In this document: piece by piece, positions 14,579-22,939 of the stretch
Numbering within the stretch: the stretch's first letter is position 1
How the letters are laid out: the number at the start of each line of letters is the position of its first letter
From: Clostridia bacterium
GTDB taxonomy: Bacteria > Bacillota > Clostridia > Oscillospirales > Acutalibacteraceae
Length of the DNA: 45,776 nt
Assembly: GCA_017440965.1 (NCBI GenBank)
Contig: JAFSGH010000048.1
Coordinates: 1-45,776 of the forward strand
Direction of reading: 5' to 3'
Program-made: the position numbers and the translations under genes
Notes under the pieces: model-generated
Databases searched by the model: none
Told to the model about the DNA's origin: nothing
What the model saw: the letters and a program-made list of their open reading frames with translations, nothing else

Positions 14579-15246
14579 TTGACAAGCTTGAGCTTATTAA
14601 GCACAAGAGTACCTGCAACGGCTGCAACGATGGTAACGAAAAGCAATGTGCTGACACCGAAGGTGGGAGCAATAAGAAGAACAACGATACCTACAAACAC
14701 GGGGAATATTGATATCTTCCAATGCTTTCTGAGATAGCTTGCACCGAGAGCACCGAAAAGTGCTGCGGAGACATAGGAAAAAGCGGGCTTCAGAGCTTCA
14801 CTGTTTCTGAGATCGTCAAGTACGGGAGAGAAGAGAATAACACCGACAGCAATTATAACAGTTGTTGTGATTGCAGAGGATGCTACAGCGATAGTGGAAA
14901 TAATCTCACCCTCTTCACTGTTTGACTTGACCTTTGCCTGCTCCATTGCACTGAGAGCACAGGGAAGCTTGAGGTTTGTAATATTACCTGTTACGAAGCT
15001 GAGGTATGCACCGCCTGCGCCGAGCATGGGAGTGAAGGTAACAACTTCAATTATTGATGTTGCCCAATAAAGAGGTATCAGCTTGAGAAGAGCTGTAAAA
15101 AGAAGGTTTGCCTGAGGCCATGCATTATAGTATACACTTATTGCAACGGGCATAGAAAACAGCACGAGAAGTGCGCCGATAGACCATACTCTGCCCCAGA
15201 TATGTACTGAATCAAAATAATCTCTTTGTTTTTTTACTTTAGCCAT
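14575..15246 (-). CDS. Polytopic membrane protein, partner of the DUF5058 protein
   Basis: A 223-residue membrane protein with about six hydrophobic segments (for example WSIGALLVLFSMPVAISVYY, ITTTVIIAVGVILFSPV, FPVFVGIVVLLIAPTFGV). A conserved-looking central loop holds FTPMLGAGGAYLSFVTGNIT, NLKLPCALSAMEQAKV and EGEIISTIAVASSAI. It starts 6 bp after the DUF5058 gene, so the two are translated together and probably form one complex. The loop with an internal Gly-rich motif and the paired architecture suggest a transporter. I know no biochemical function for either partner. Confidence 0.75.
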   Translation of the reverse strand: MAKVKKQRDYFDSVHIWGRVWSIGALLVLFSMPVAISVYYNAWPQANLLFTALLKLIPLYWATSIIEVVTFTPMLGAGGAYLSFVTGNITNLKLPCALSAMEQAKVKSNSEEGEIISTIAVASSAITTTVIIAVGVILFSPVLDDLRNSEALKPAFSYVSAALFGALGASYLRKHWKISIFPVFVGIVVLLIAPTFGVSTLLFVTIVAAVAGTLVLNKLKLVK

Positions 15247-15252
15247 TTTATT

Positions 15253-16032
15253 TTACCCCCACCAAGTGAATGAAGTGATCGTTTCGGGCAGATACATATT
15301 GAGTAAAACTGCCACTGCCATAGCACCGAAAATGCTCAGAGGCGTTGCAAAAAGCTCAAGCTTCTTAAGTTTAAGCTTCTGGCAGAGTGCTTCAAATATC
15401 AGGTAAATAACGATGGCACTTATAAGAGTTACGATTGACATAAAACCTGCATCGCTTGAGCCGTCTGAGGACTTACCGTTAATGGACTGAGCAACGAAGG
15501 CAGAAATAATACCGATGAATGCGGAAGCAGATATGGCATCAGCAAGTCCTGAGCCCTTTTCACTCTTTGTTGTTGCCTTTGTGACCTTCTTGATAATAAA
15601 TTTACCGAGTAATGTTACAATAACAAGACCGAAGCATATACCTATTGTCATAACCCAGGCGATAGCTGCGAAATCTGTTTCATTTGTAACCTCTGTATTG
15701 ATATTACTGCCTAAAACATCAAGCATTGTTTCAGCGGCAGTGGTTTCATAAAGAAGATTGCCTACAACACTGAGTCTTATCCAGGGAAGAACGATACCGA
15801 GTGCGGAAGCGAGAACAACAACTGTTGCAAGAATTGAAACAGCGGGAGCAACAGAGAAAAGAGCACTTGACACGACCGTATTTTTAAGCTGTTCTGTGGT
15901 CATTCCTATTTCCTTACCTCTTCTCCATGCCTTTACCATAAAAAAGAGAGATTCAATTACGACAAAGCCGATAATAAGAGCCGCAAGCCCTAACATCAAT
16001 GGACTTTCCTTAAAGTCCGCAAAATCAAACAT
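15253..16032 (-). CDS. DUF5058-family membrane protein
   Basis: A 259-residue polytopic membrane protein. LMLGLAALIIGFVVIESLFF, LFSVAPAVSILATVVVLASA, LGIVLPWIRLSVVGNLLYET and TIGICFGLVIVTLLGKFII are hydrophobic blocks. The ALGIVLPWIRLSVVG motif is characteristic of DUF5058. The family has no demonstrated function; the fixed pairing with a second membrane protein suggests a two-subunit transporter. The ribosome binding site is GGAGGA. The operon has its own strong promoter. Confidence 0.8.
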   Translation of the reverse strand: MFDFADFKESPLMLGLAALIIGFVVIESLFFMVKAWRRGKEIGMTTEQLKNTVVSSALFSVAPAVSILATVVVLASALGIVLPWIRLSVVGNLLYETTAAETMLDVLGSNINTEVTNETDFAAIAWVMTIGICFGLVIVTLLGKFIIKKVTKATTKSEKGSGLADAISASAFIGIISAFVAQSINGKSSDGSSDAGFMSIVTLISAIVIYLIFEALCQKLKLKKLELFATPLSIFGAMAVAVLLNMYLPETITSFTWWG

Positions 16033-16067
16033 AAAAAAATCCTCCGTAAATAAAAATATACTGTTTT

Positions 16068-16096
16068 ATTATATAATATTATATATCAACAGTCAA
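16068..16096 (-). promoter_or_regulatory. Sigma-A promoter of the DUF5058 pair
   Basis: Minus strand TTGACT (16096-16091), 17-bp spacer, TATAAT (16073-16068), about 36 bp upstream of the ATG at 16032. Confidence 0.85.
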
Positions 16097-16116
16097 GTAA
16101 CAAGGGCAAAATAATA

Positions 16117-16150
16117 CACCGTATCACTGTCAAAAAACTGCGATACGGTG
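16117..16150 (-). terminator. Hairpin downstream of lipoprotein gene at 16157
   Basis: CACCGTATC (16117-16125) and GATACGGTG (16142-16150) are a perfect nine-pair stem. It begins 7 bp after the stop of the minus-strand lipoprotein gene and is followed by TATTATTTTG, a moderate U-tract. Confidence 0.75.
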
Positions 16151-16156
16151 AACTGA

Positions 16157-17101
16157 TCACATCATTACATCCGACATAAGAGACATAAATGAGAATATAC
16201 CTGCCACGCCGCTGTATGCCTTATAATCTGCGGGCGGAGCGGAACGGTCAGCAGGGACGGAAGAGGAAATAGAATAAATATCCATAACAGATGAATAGCC
16301 TTCATCCGAATAGGAAGCGAAGCGGACAAGCCTGTCGCCGTTCATATATGCCTTTGCCGTACCGCCTGAGGGATCATCCATCTGATAGACCTTACATACA
16401 GAGCCGTTATAAAGCTCCTCAGTAACCTTTGTGGCCTCCTCAAGAGAGCCGAAGGCTGTAAAATCAACATTGCCTGATTCAAGCATTGCATTGATATCAA
16501 GACCTACCGTCTTCATTATGGATTCGTTCATCTCCATATATGCCTTCTTTGCAGGATATATCATATAGAATTTCTTGTTTGATAAAAGAACGGCGATATC
16601 AACGCCCTCAGAGAATTCAGAAAGCATATATATCGAATTGGGAGTTACAGCCATTTCAAGAGGACTTGTAAGTCCCGAATTATCTGTCATAGTGCCCTTG
16701 ATATGGAAATTTCCGCTTCTGAGAATATCATATTCATTGTCATATTTCTGACCGCTTACAGGTGCATTTGTCGAAGGAACCTCCGAAGAAGGAGCTTCTG
16801 TGACGGTGTTTTCAGACGAGGGAGCCTCTGCCTGAGAAGAAGTAGCTTCAGTTACTCCTGTCGTTGTTTCCTGAACTGAGCTCTGCGTTGTATTATCGGC
16901 AGTTACAGTCTCCTGCGTGGTCTCTTCAGGTGCTGCTGTCGTGCCTTCACCTGTGATATTTTCCGAAGAACCGGTATTTTCCTCTGTATATACCGTGGTC
17001 TGCTCTGCCGATGTAGTCTCCTCGCCTTCATTCTTATTACAAGCGGCAAGCATCACCGTCATCAGGGAAAAAGCAAGAATGGCAGAAAGTATTTTTTTCA
17101 T
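16157..17101 (-). CDS. Lipoprotein, paralogue of the one at 17941
   Basis: A 314-residue lipoprotein. Signal peptide ends LAAC with Cys20. A Thr/Glu/Ser-rich linker (residues ~25-115, with TTQETVTADNTT and SSQAEAPSSE) precedes a ~195-residue domain starting YDILRSGNFHIKGTMTD. Landmarks shared with the paralogue are NSIYMLSEFS, KFYMIYPAKKAYMEM, GLDIN, CKVYQMD, VPAD.SAPP, YKAYSGV and GIFSFMSL near the C-terminus. The domain resembles LolA/LppX-type outer-surface lipoprotein folds in length and strand pattern, but I cannot confirm it. It follows the SDR gene with a 106-bp gap that has an inverted repeat. Confidence 0.8.
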   Translation of the reverse strand: MKKILSAILAFSLMTVMLAACNKNEGEETTSAEQTTVYTEENTGSSENITGEGTTAAPEETTQETVTADNTTQSSVQETTTGVTEATSSQAEAPSSENTVTEAPSSEVPSTNAPVSGQKYDNEYDILRSGNFHIKGTMTDNSGLTSPLEMAVTPNSIYMLSEFSEGVDIAVLLSNKKFYMIYPAKKAYMEMNESIMKTVGLDINAMLESGNVDFTAFGSLEEATKVTEELYNGSVCKVYQMDDPSGGTAKAYMNGDRLVRFASYSDEGYSSVMDIYSISSSVPADRSAPPADYKAYSGVAGIFSFMSLMSDVMM

Positions 17102-17120
17102 TTTTATTTCCTCATTTCCT

Positions 17121-17153
17121 AAAACGGATGTTTTATCAAATATAATCCGTTTT
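17121..17153. promoter_or_regulatory. Inverted repeat upstream of lipoprotein gene
   Basis: AAAACGGAT (17121-17129) and ATCCGTTTT (17145-17153) are perfect inverted nine-mers 20 bp before the ATG of the 16157 gene. There is no U-tract. It may be an operator or a leader hairpin. Confidence 0.5.
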
Positions 17154-17207
17154 GCTTAAAATCAACTTAAGTATCATATCAGAAAAACAGGCATTATACC
17201 TTTGCTG

Positions 17208-17939
17208 TCATACAAGTCCCCCATTGACTCCGAGAACCTGACCGGTTATATAACAAGCCTGCTCCGATGCAAAAAAAGAAACGGCAGAAGCGACCTCTTC
17301 CGGCGTGCCCATTCTTCCGAAGGGGATATCCTCACATATGGCTTCCTTTTCCTCCGTGGAAAATCTGTTCATCATATCCGTTTCTATCACTCCGGGAGAA
17401 ACACAGTTAACAGTAATATTACTGGGAGCATACTCCTTGGCAAGCGCCTTCGTAAGCCCGATAATGCCCGCCTTTGATGCGGAATATACCGCTTCGCAGG
17501 AAGCACCCGTCTGTCCCCAGACAGATGAAATATTGATTATCCTGCCTTGCTTTTCCGAAAGCATATAAGCAAGTGCCTCGCGGCAACAATTGAATGTGCC
17601 CTTAAGATTTATATCAATTACTTCATTCCACTGTGCGTCCGTGGTCTCATCAAAAAGCCCCCAGAGAGAAATACCTGCATTATTGACAAGCACATCAATG
17701 CCGCCGAAGGCCTTATTGATCTCTGCAAAAAGTCTTTTTACCTCATCAGGGGAAGACACATCGCATTTTAACGCAATTACCTCAAAGCCCTCAGAACATA
17801 ATTCAGAGCAAAGGTCATTGGCTCTTTGCTCTGATAAATTATAATTAATCGCTACACGAAAGCCGTCAAGACACAGCTTTCTGACAACGGCGGCTCCGAT
17901 TCCTCTGCTGCCGCCGGTTACAAGTGCTGTTTTTTTCAT
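17208..17939 (-). CDS. SDR-family oxidoreductase (FabG-like or EF-P 5-aminopentanone reductase-like)
   Basis: A 243-residue classical short-chain dehydrogenase. The NAD(P)-binding motif is TGGSRGIG (residues 8-15), NNAG is at 86-89, and the catalytic tetrad is N111, S139, Y152 and K156. The PGVIETDM segment and the GQVLGVNGG terminus are typical. It could be a 3-oxoacyl-ACP reductase, but no fatty-acid synthesis genes are nearby. The AINYNLSE N-terminal pattern also fits YmfI-type reductases that modify elongation factor P. It starts 1 bp after the upstream lipoprotein stop, so the two are tightly coupled. Substrate cannot be decided from sequence. Confidence 0.88.
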   Translation of the reverse strand: MKKTALVTGGSRGIGAAVVRKLCLDGFRVAINYNLSEQRANDLCSELCSEGFEVIALKCDVSSPDEVKRLFAEINKAFGGIDVLVNNAGISLWGLFDETTDAQWNEVIDINLKGTFNCCREALAYMLSEKQGRIINISSVWGQTGASCEAVYSASKAGIIGLTKALAKEYAPSNITVNCVSPGVIETDMMNRFSTEEKEAICEDIPFGRMGTPEEVASAVSFFASEQACYITGQVLGVNGGLV

Positions 17940-17940
17940 T

Positions 17941-18840
17941 TTATTCCATTACATCCTCAAGAAGAGTCATAAAGGAGAACATACCGGTAACTCCCTTATA
18001 TGCCTTATAGCTTGAGGGAGGAGCTGATTTATCGGCAGGAACATTGCCTGTGATATAATCAATATCCGTAGAGGTAATAAGCTTGCCGTTCTTATCGTAT
18101 GTAGCAATGCGGACAAGGGATGTTCCTTCAAGATATACTCTTGTTTCACCTGCATCCACATCGAAATAATATACCTTGCAGTTTCTTCCGTTAACCTCTT
18201 CCTCAGCCATAGCCCTGGCATCAGAGAGATTTCCGTATGAGCCGTAATTTATTGAATCGGAGCTTACAAGCTCATTGATATCAAGACCTGCAATACTCAT
18301 AACGCTGTCTGAAAGCTCAAGATAAGCAGTCTTATCGGGATAGATCATATAAACCTTTTCATTCTTAACGAGCATACCCATAGATGCACCGCTGAAATCC
18401 GAAAGCATATAGATGCTGTCGGGAGTGATGGCGATCTCCATAGGAGCCTTTGTGCCTGTCTTATCTGTGATCGAGCCCTTCATATAGAAGGAGCCGCTTT
18501 TGAGTATATCATACTCACTTGTTGCAGGAGCACTTACGGGACCGCTCTGAACGGGAGCGGAGGATGTCGTGCTCTCGGCAGAGGTCGTATTTTCATTTAC
18601 ACCGACATCAGGAGCAGTTGTGACATTATCCGCAGTTGTCAGCTCAGTATTTACCGAGGGAGCCTCAGTGGTATCATTTCCGGGCACGGGAACATAAACT
18701 GAAGTTGTGTCATCCTCACTGTAATAATTATCCTCCTCTGTTGTAAGAGAAGTGCCGAGGGTATTTGAGAAGCTGAGACAGCCGGCAAAAACAAAAACGA
18801 CTAATATTATCAAAAAAATTGCAAGATACATTTTTTTCAT
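17941..18840 (-). CDS. Lipoprotein, paralogue of the one at 16157
   Basis: A 299-residue lipoprotein. The signal peptide ends VFAGC (Cys21). The linker (about residues 25-110) is Thr/Ser/Val-rich, with NTTSAESTTSS. The ~190-residue domain starts YDILKSGSFYMKGSITD and aligns throughout with the 16157 protein: DSIYMLSDFS, KVYMIYPDKTAYLEL, AGLDIN, CKVYYFD, VPADKSAPP, YKAYKGV, GMFSFMTLLEDVM. The proteins differ in the linker and at many surface positions. This one is first in its transcript and coupled to the SDR gene. The role may be surface binding or carrying a hydrophobic ligand; unproven. Confidence 0.8.
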   Translation of the reverse strand: MKKMYLAIFLIILVVFVFAGCLSFSNTLGTSLTTEEDNYYSEDDTTSVYVPVPGNDTTEAPSVNTELTTADNVTTAPDVGVNENTTSAESTTSSAPVQSGPVSAPATSEYDILKSGSFYMKGSITDKTGTKAPMEIAITPDSIYMLSDFSGASMGMLVKNEKVYMIYPDKTAYLELSDSVMSIAGLDINELVSSDSINYGSYGNLSDARAMAEEEVNGRNCKVYYFDVDAGETRVYLEGTSLVRIATYDKNGKLITSTDIDYITGNVPADKSAPPSSYKAYKGVTGMFSFMTLLEDVME

Positions 18841-18894
18841 TGTAAAATTCCCTTCTGAAATCTACATATGTGCAAAAAACACAATTGTCGGTTA

Positions 18895-18923
18895 ATTATA
18901 TCACAATCACAAAAGAAAATCAA
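18895..18923 (-). promoter_or_regulatory. Sigma-A promoter of lipoprotein-SDR transcript
   Basis: Minus strand TTGATT (18923-18918), 17-bp spacer, TATAAT (18900-18895), 55 bp upstream of ATG 18840. Confidence 0.8.
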
Positions 18924-19023
18924 GGTTTTGTTTCCGATGCCTTATTAGTCTGAAAAAAATCGGAACACTGATCTCTCAGAGAAGATTTTATACCTTCATC
19001 TTAAATCCTTCTTAAAGACAATA

Positions 19024-19052
19024 TTGCAACGAGCAAAAAACTGTGATATACT
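19024..19052 (+). promoter_or_regulatory. Sigma-A promoter of rpe
   Basis: TTGCAA (19024-19029), 17-bp spacer, TATACT (19047-19052). The 15-mer AAAAAACTGTGATAT that runs into the -10 box recurs exactly in the ychF promoter at 27474-27488. Confidence 0.8.
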
Positions 19053-19080
19053 TTAATATATTATTATTAAAAGGTGAATT

Positions 19081-19731
19081 ATGATGATAAAGGTATCTCC
19101 CTCAATACTTGCAAGTGACTTTTCAAAATTAGGCGAGGAAGCCGTGCTCTGCGAAAAAGCAGGTGCGGATATGCTTCACATTGATGTAATGGACGGACAC
19201 TTTGTCCCGAATATCACTCTCGGCGCTCCCGTAGTAAGCTCCCTGAGAAAATGCACCTCTCTTATTTTTGATGTGCATCTTATGATAAGCGAGCCGATGA
19301 AATATATTCCCGATTTTGTAAAGGCGGGAGCAGATATAATAACCTTCCACATAGAAGCGGATGACGACACAAAAAAGACCGTAGAGCTTATAAAGTCTCT
19401 CGGAGTTAAGGCCGGAATATCCCTTAAGCCTGCAACTCCCGCGGAGGCGGTATTCCCCTTCCTTGACAAGCTCGACATGGTGCTGGTCATGACAGTTGAG
19501 CCCGGCTTCGGCGGTCAGAGCTTTATGGAGGATCAGACTGAAAAGATACGCATCATCAGAGAAGAATGCAATAAAAGAGGGCTTTTTACAGATATTCAGG
19601 TGGACGGCGGTATAACAGACAAGACAGCTCCTCTTGTTGTTACTGCCGGTGCAAATGTGCTTGTTGCAGGCTCTTATGTATTCAAATCAGACAAAAAAGC
19701 GGCTATCGACTCACTGAAAAGGCTTTCATAA
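19081..19731 (+). CDS. rpe: Ribulose-phosphate 3-epimerase
   Basis: A 216-residue TIM-barrel enzyme of the pentose phosphate pathway interconverting ribulose 5-phosphate and xylulose 5-phosphate. Signatures are SPSILASDF at the N-terminus, LHIDVMDGHFVPNITLG with metal-binding His and Asp, FDVHLMI, VMTVEPGFGGQ, and QVDGGI for phosphate binding. Length is normal. AAAGGTG lies at 19070-19076. A second ATG at 19084 is an equally possible start. The gene converges on mecA with a 29-bp overlap of the coding ends. Confidence 0.97.
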   Translation: MMIKVSPSILASDFSKLGEEAVLCEKAGADMLHIDVMDGHFVPNITLGAPVVSSLRKCTSLIFDVHLMISEPMKYIPDFVKAGADIITFHIEADDDTKKTVELIKSLGVKAGISLKPATPAEAVFPFLDKLDMVLVMTVEPGFGGQSFMEDQTEKIRIIREECNKRGLFTDIQVDGGITDKTAPLVVTAGANVLVAGSYVFKSDKKAAIDSLKRLS

Positions 19732-20281
19732 GCTTATTTACAGCATTTTGAGGTATGATACATCTCCACAGCTCCTCACATCTTGCTTTTTCCCTTAACG
19801 GCTCTTCGCAGATATCCGAAAATTCACACAGTCTGCAGAGAAGCCTGTTTTTTTCCTCCCGGGCAGAAGTGAAGATCAGCATATATTTTCCGTTATTCTC
19901 ATAAAGTGCGGCGTCGGTATCCTCAGGCAATACACTGACTGCAGACAGCACATCCTCAAAGCAGGAAAACCGTGCGGCAACGGGCAAGATCTCACTTTTT
20001 ATAAGTTGCTTTACCGAATGCTGATCATTATTCTGAGATAATTGAGAAAAGCAGATCCTGAGCTTATTCTCTTTTTCTCTGATAACCTCAATAAGATGCC
20101 TTCCCGCAAGAGAAAAATTCACACCGTATGAGCTCCTTACCTTATCAAGAAGCGACCAGAGAAAGCGCCTTGTTTCAATGCTTTTATAATCAATATCCTC
20201 ATAAGATATACCGAATTCAGACAGCTCATATGTATTCATAAGCACCTCTAATCTGTATTCATTCGGAAAAAAAATATTCAT
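19703..20281 (-). CDS. mecA: MecA-like adaptor protein
   Basis: A 192-residue protein with MecA/NegA features: ELSEFGISYEDIDYKSIETR, then FLWSLLDKVRSSYGVNFSL, then GRHLIEVIREKENKLRICFS. A variable acidic region with a C-terminal domain (DVLSAVSVLPEDTDAALYEN ... YMLIFTSA) follows. MecA adaptors deliver substrates to ClpC-ClpP for degradation. The usual N-terminal MKIE... strand is replaced by MNIFFPNEYRLEVLMNTYEL. GGAGG precedes ATG 20281. Its 3' end overlaps rpe by 29 bp tail-to-tail, and no terminator lies between them. Confidence 0.8.
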   Translation of the reverse strand: MNIFFPNEYRLEVLMNTYELSEFGISYEDIDYKSIETRRFLWSLLDKVRSSYGVNFSLAGRHLIEVIREKENKLRICFSQLSQNNDQHSVKQLIKSEILPVAARFSCFEDVLSAVSVLPEDTDAALYENNGKYMLIFTSAREEKNRLLCRLCEFSDICEEPLREKARCEELWRCIIPQNAVNKLMKAFSVSR

Positions 20282-20315
20282 AAAAAAAGACCTCCGCTAA
20301 AATGCTTACAGCTAT

Positions 20316-20344
20316 ATTGTATTCAACGGCAGGTTTGTTCGCAA
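20316..20344 (-). promoter_or_regulatory. Sigma-A promoter of mecA
   Basis: Minus strand TTGCGA (20344-20339), 17-bp spacer, TACAAT (20321-20316), 35 bp upstream of the ATG. Confidence 0.7.
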
Positions 20345-20394
20345 TGTAAAATTAATGGAAAGAAATACGATTTTTTCTGTCAGGTGGCAAATTA

Positions 20395-21705
20395 ATGAAA
20401 AGAAAGAAAAACGATCCGCAGAACTTTGATAATATTCCCTCAACGCGCTTTGAAAATCAGTTAAAAAGACGCAGGGAAAAGCTTGAAAAAGAAGAAAAAA
20501 AGCGTGAAAACAGCAGAAATGCCCTTTTCAGACAAAGAGTCAGGGATGCATCCGAAAGAAAAGCACCTAAGACACTCAGGACTAAGGCATATTACAGATT
20601 TTCATCAGAATACCCGTCAGTTGTAAATCCTGACGGCTTCAGGGAAAATTCCAAAAGAGTCAGCAGGATGAGCGCCAAAAAGTACATCATCACTGCCATA
20701 TGCTGTATTCTCACTTTTATCATTTCCTTTACAGTTGTAAAAGCCTGCATACTCATATCTGAGAAGGCTCCGCCTGAAGCGGAAAATATTCCCGCAGATA
20801 CAGAAAATGTCGCTGTGAGCGCTCTTCATTTTTCTCCGGAGGAGTTCTCGGCACAAACGGCAGACGAGCTTATCATCAGCCTGAAAAGTAACGGCTGCAA
20901 TACCGCAATAACGGAATTCAAGGATGAATACGGCTATGTGTATTTTGATATAAAATCCTCTGTCGGAGCATCTGCCGATAAAAAAATTGCCGGTGCACGG
21001 GAAAAGCTCGATGAATTAAAAAGCAAAGGTATCACCTGTGCCGCATATATAAGCTGCTTCAAGGATACTGCGGCGGCTGAGTCTCTTTCGGGAATGGAGC
21101 TTCTTACTTCTTCCGGAAGTCTTTTCCGTGACAACAGCAGCTCCTGCTGGCTGGATCCCTTTTCAAATGCAGCTGAAGAGTATATTCTTGATATAATAAA
21201 AAAAGCCGTTGACAGCGGCTTCAACTATATCCTTCTTGATAATATTTCATTTCCCTATGAATTTTCCGTTTCCGCCCCCGTTTACAAAACGGATTCGCCT
21301 TCCGCAAAGGCTAAAAATGACAGACTTATATCATTTATAAATAAAGCAACTTCTGTTGCGGGAAGCGACAGACTTATCGTGATCAGTGATATTTCAGGCT
21401 TTACAACGCTTTCCGAGCTTCCGAATGAAAAATACGGAGGTATGATATTAAACAGCAGCTGTATCGCCTACGCTCTTGATCTTCGTGAAGACAAGCAATA
21501 TAAAGAGCAACTTACAAATACCAAGGAATTTAATTTTATTGAAGAAATGCCCCTTGCATTTATCCTTGACGCAGGTGCCATTGCCGCAAAGCAGCTCAAG
21601 AATGAAAAAGAGGCCTCCGTTTCGGTCGCAGTAATAGACAGAGACCTTGAGGATGCAAAAGAATTCACTGTTCATTCAGGAATAGAGAATATTATAATCT
21701 GGTAA
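20395..21705 (+). CDS. Membrane-anchored putative glycoside hydrolase-like TIM-barrel protein (DUF4015 type)
   Basis: A 436-residue protein. The first ~95 residues are very basic and helical (KRRREKLEKEEKKRENSRNA), then one membrane segment at about residues 98-122 (YIITAICCILTFIISFTVVK). The external domain begins AVSALHFSPEEFSAQTADEL, with ITEFKDEYGYVYFDIKSS, GITCAAYISCFKDT, WLDPFSNAAEEYILDIIKKA and GFNYILLDNISFPYEF. These motifs match the putative glycoside hydrolase family PF13200, in which an Asp after a YILLDN-type strand is typical. The long cytoplasmic positively charged tail is unusual. AGGTGG precedes ATG 20395. It is followed closely by an AGE-family epimerase, suggesting a sugar-related pair. 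Confidence 0.75.
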   Translation: MKRKKNDPQNFDNIPSTRFENQLKRRREKLEKEEKKRENSRNALFRQRVRDASERKAPKTLRTKAYYRFSSEYPSVVNPDGFRENSKRVSRMSAKKYIITAICCILTFIISFTVVKACILISEKAPPEAENIPADTENVAVSALHFSPEEFSAQTADELIISLKSNGCNTAITEFKDEYGYVYFDIKSSVGASADKKIAGAREKLDELKSKGITCAAYISCFKDTAAAESLSGMELLTSSGSLFRDNSSSCWLDPFSNAAEEYILDIIKKAVDSGFNYILLDNISFPYEFSVSAPVYKTDSPSAKAKNDRLISFINKATSVAGSDRLIVISDISGFTTLSELPNEKYGGMILNSSCIAYALDLREDKQYKEQLTNTKEFNFIEEMPLAFILDAGAIAAKQLKNEKEASVSVAVIDRDLEDAKEFTVHSGIENIIIW

Positions 21706-21725
21706 TTAACGAAAGGATGCTATTT

Positions 21726-22886
21726 ATGAGTTACAAAAAGGTTCTTACAGAAAACATACTTCCCTTCTGGCTGAAGACCGCTATCGACAAAAAAAACGGC
21801 GGCATTTATACTCAGCTTGACCGAGAAGGAAACATTTACGGCACAGACAAAAGCGTATGGTTTCAGGGCAGAGCATTATGGACCTTCTCAAAGGCCTATA
21901 ACTGCATAGAAAAAAAGCCCGAATACCTTGACGCCGCTGAATGTATCTACGGCTTTCTTCCAAAATGCACGGATACGGACGGAAGAATGTTTTTCACCGT
22001 AACAGAGGACGGAAGAGAATTACAGAAGAGAAGATATTATTTTTCAGAGACTTTTGCCGCAATTGGCTGTGCAGAGCTTTATAAGGCAACGGGCAGAAGC
22101 GAGGTCCTTGAGGCTGCAGAAAAATATTTCACGGTGGCATATGAATGCTTTACGGGTGTCAGACAGAATCCCCCCAAAATAAATCCCGAAAATCTCGGCA
22201 CAAAGGCACTTTCTCCTGCAATGATAATGCTCTCCACAGCACAGACCATGAGAAGCATGGATTCCGACAAAAAGGATTGGTACAACACCATCTGCAAGGA
22301 ATGTCTCGATGAGATACTTCACGGCGGTTATCTTACAGAAAAGGCTCTTCTTGAAAGCGTAACAAAGGACGGAAAATTCGTAGACACCCCCTCAGGCAGA
22401 ATAGTAAACCCCGGTCACTCTCTTGAAGCCGCCTGGTTTGTTATGCTTGAAGGAATACTCACGGATAACAAGGAAGCAATTGACGCAGGCAAGAGAATAA
22501 TTGACATAACACTGCCTTTAGGCATAGATAAGAAGTACGGCGGAATAATCGCCTTCACAGATCTTAAGGGATGTCCACCCGTTCAGCTTGAATGGGATAT
22601 GAAGCTCTGGTGGCCTCAGTGCGAAGCACTTATCGCCTTCAGAATGGCATATCTTCAGTTCGGCGACGAAAAGTATCTTAAGCTCTATGAGGAATTCAAG
22701 GAGTATTGCGAAAAATATTTCCTTGATGAGGAATGCGGCGAATGGTACGGCTATCTTCATTATGACAACACCGTTTCCACTACTCTCAAGGGCAACATCT
22801 TCAAGGGCCCCTTCCACATTCCGAGACTTTATATGATTATGTCAGTGCTTGATGAATGCAATGACATAAAGAAATACGCCGAATAA
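21726..22886 (+). CDS. AGE-family sugar epimerase (N-acylglucosamine 2-epimerase-like)
   Basis: A 386-residue (alpha/alpha)6-barrel enzyme. Motifs are VWFQGRALWTFSKAY, YYFSETFAAIGCAELYKATG, IVNPGHSLEAAWFVMLEG, LEWDMKLWWPQCEALIAF and GNIFKGPFHIPRLYMIM. The His residues in NPGHS and GPFHIPR are the expected catalytic pair for C2 epimerisation. The family includes N-acylglucosamine 2-epimerase, cellobiose 2-epimerase and mannose isomerases; the KGPFHIPR ending favours the first. ATG 21726 is chosen because GAAAGGA (21711-21717) sits eight bases upstream and would overlap the ATG at 21717. It is co-transcribed with the putative glycoside hydrolase, 20 bp upstream. Confidence 0.88.
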   Translation: MSYKKVLTENILPFWLKTAIDKKNGGIYTQLDREGNIYGTDKSVWFQGRALWTFSKAYNCIEKKPEYLDAAECIYGFLPKCTDTDGRMFFTVTEDGRELQKRRYYFSETFAAIGCAELYKATGRSEVLEAAEKYFTVAYECFTGVRQNPPKINPENLGTKALSPAMIMLSTAQTMRSMDSDKKDWYNTICKECLDEILHGGYLTEKALLESVTKDGKFVDTPSGRIVNPGHSLEAAWFVMLEGILTDNKEAIDAGKRIIDITLPLGIDKKYGGIIAFTDLKGCPPVQLEWDMKLWWPQCEALIAFRMAYLQFGDEKYLKLYEEFKEYCEKYFLDEECGEWYGYLHYDNTVSTTLKGNIFKGPFHIPRLYMIMSVLDECNDIKKYAE

Positions 22887-22901
22887 ATAATTTTTTCTGC
22901 A

Positions 22902-22939
22902 AAAGGGAGTTCACCGTCCATATACGGAGAACTCCCTTT
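22902..22939 (+). terminator. Terminator of the AGE operon
   Basis: AAAGGGAGTTCACCGT (22902-22917) pairs with ACGGAGAACTCCCTTT (22924-22939) with one mismatch. It starts 15 bp after the stop. Confidence 0.8.

Noticed and set aside
17208..17939. Definite naming of the SDR gene as fabG
   Set aside because: No fatty-acid synthesis neighbours are present, and EF-P 5-aminopentanone reductases share the same motifs.
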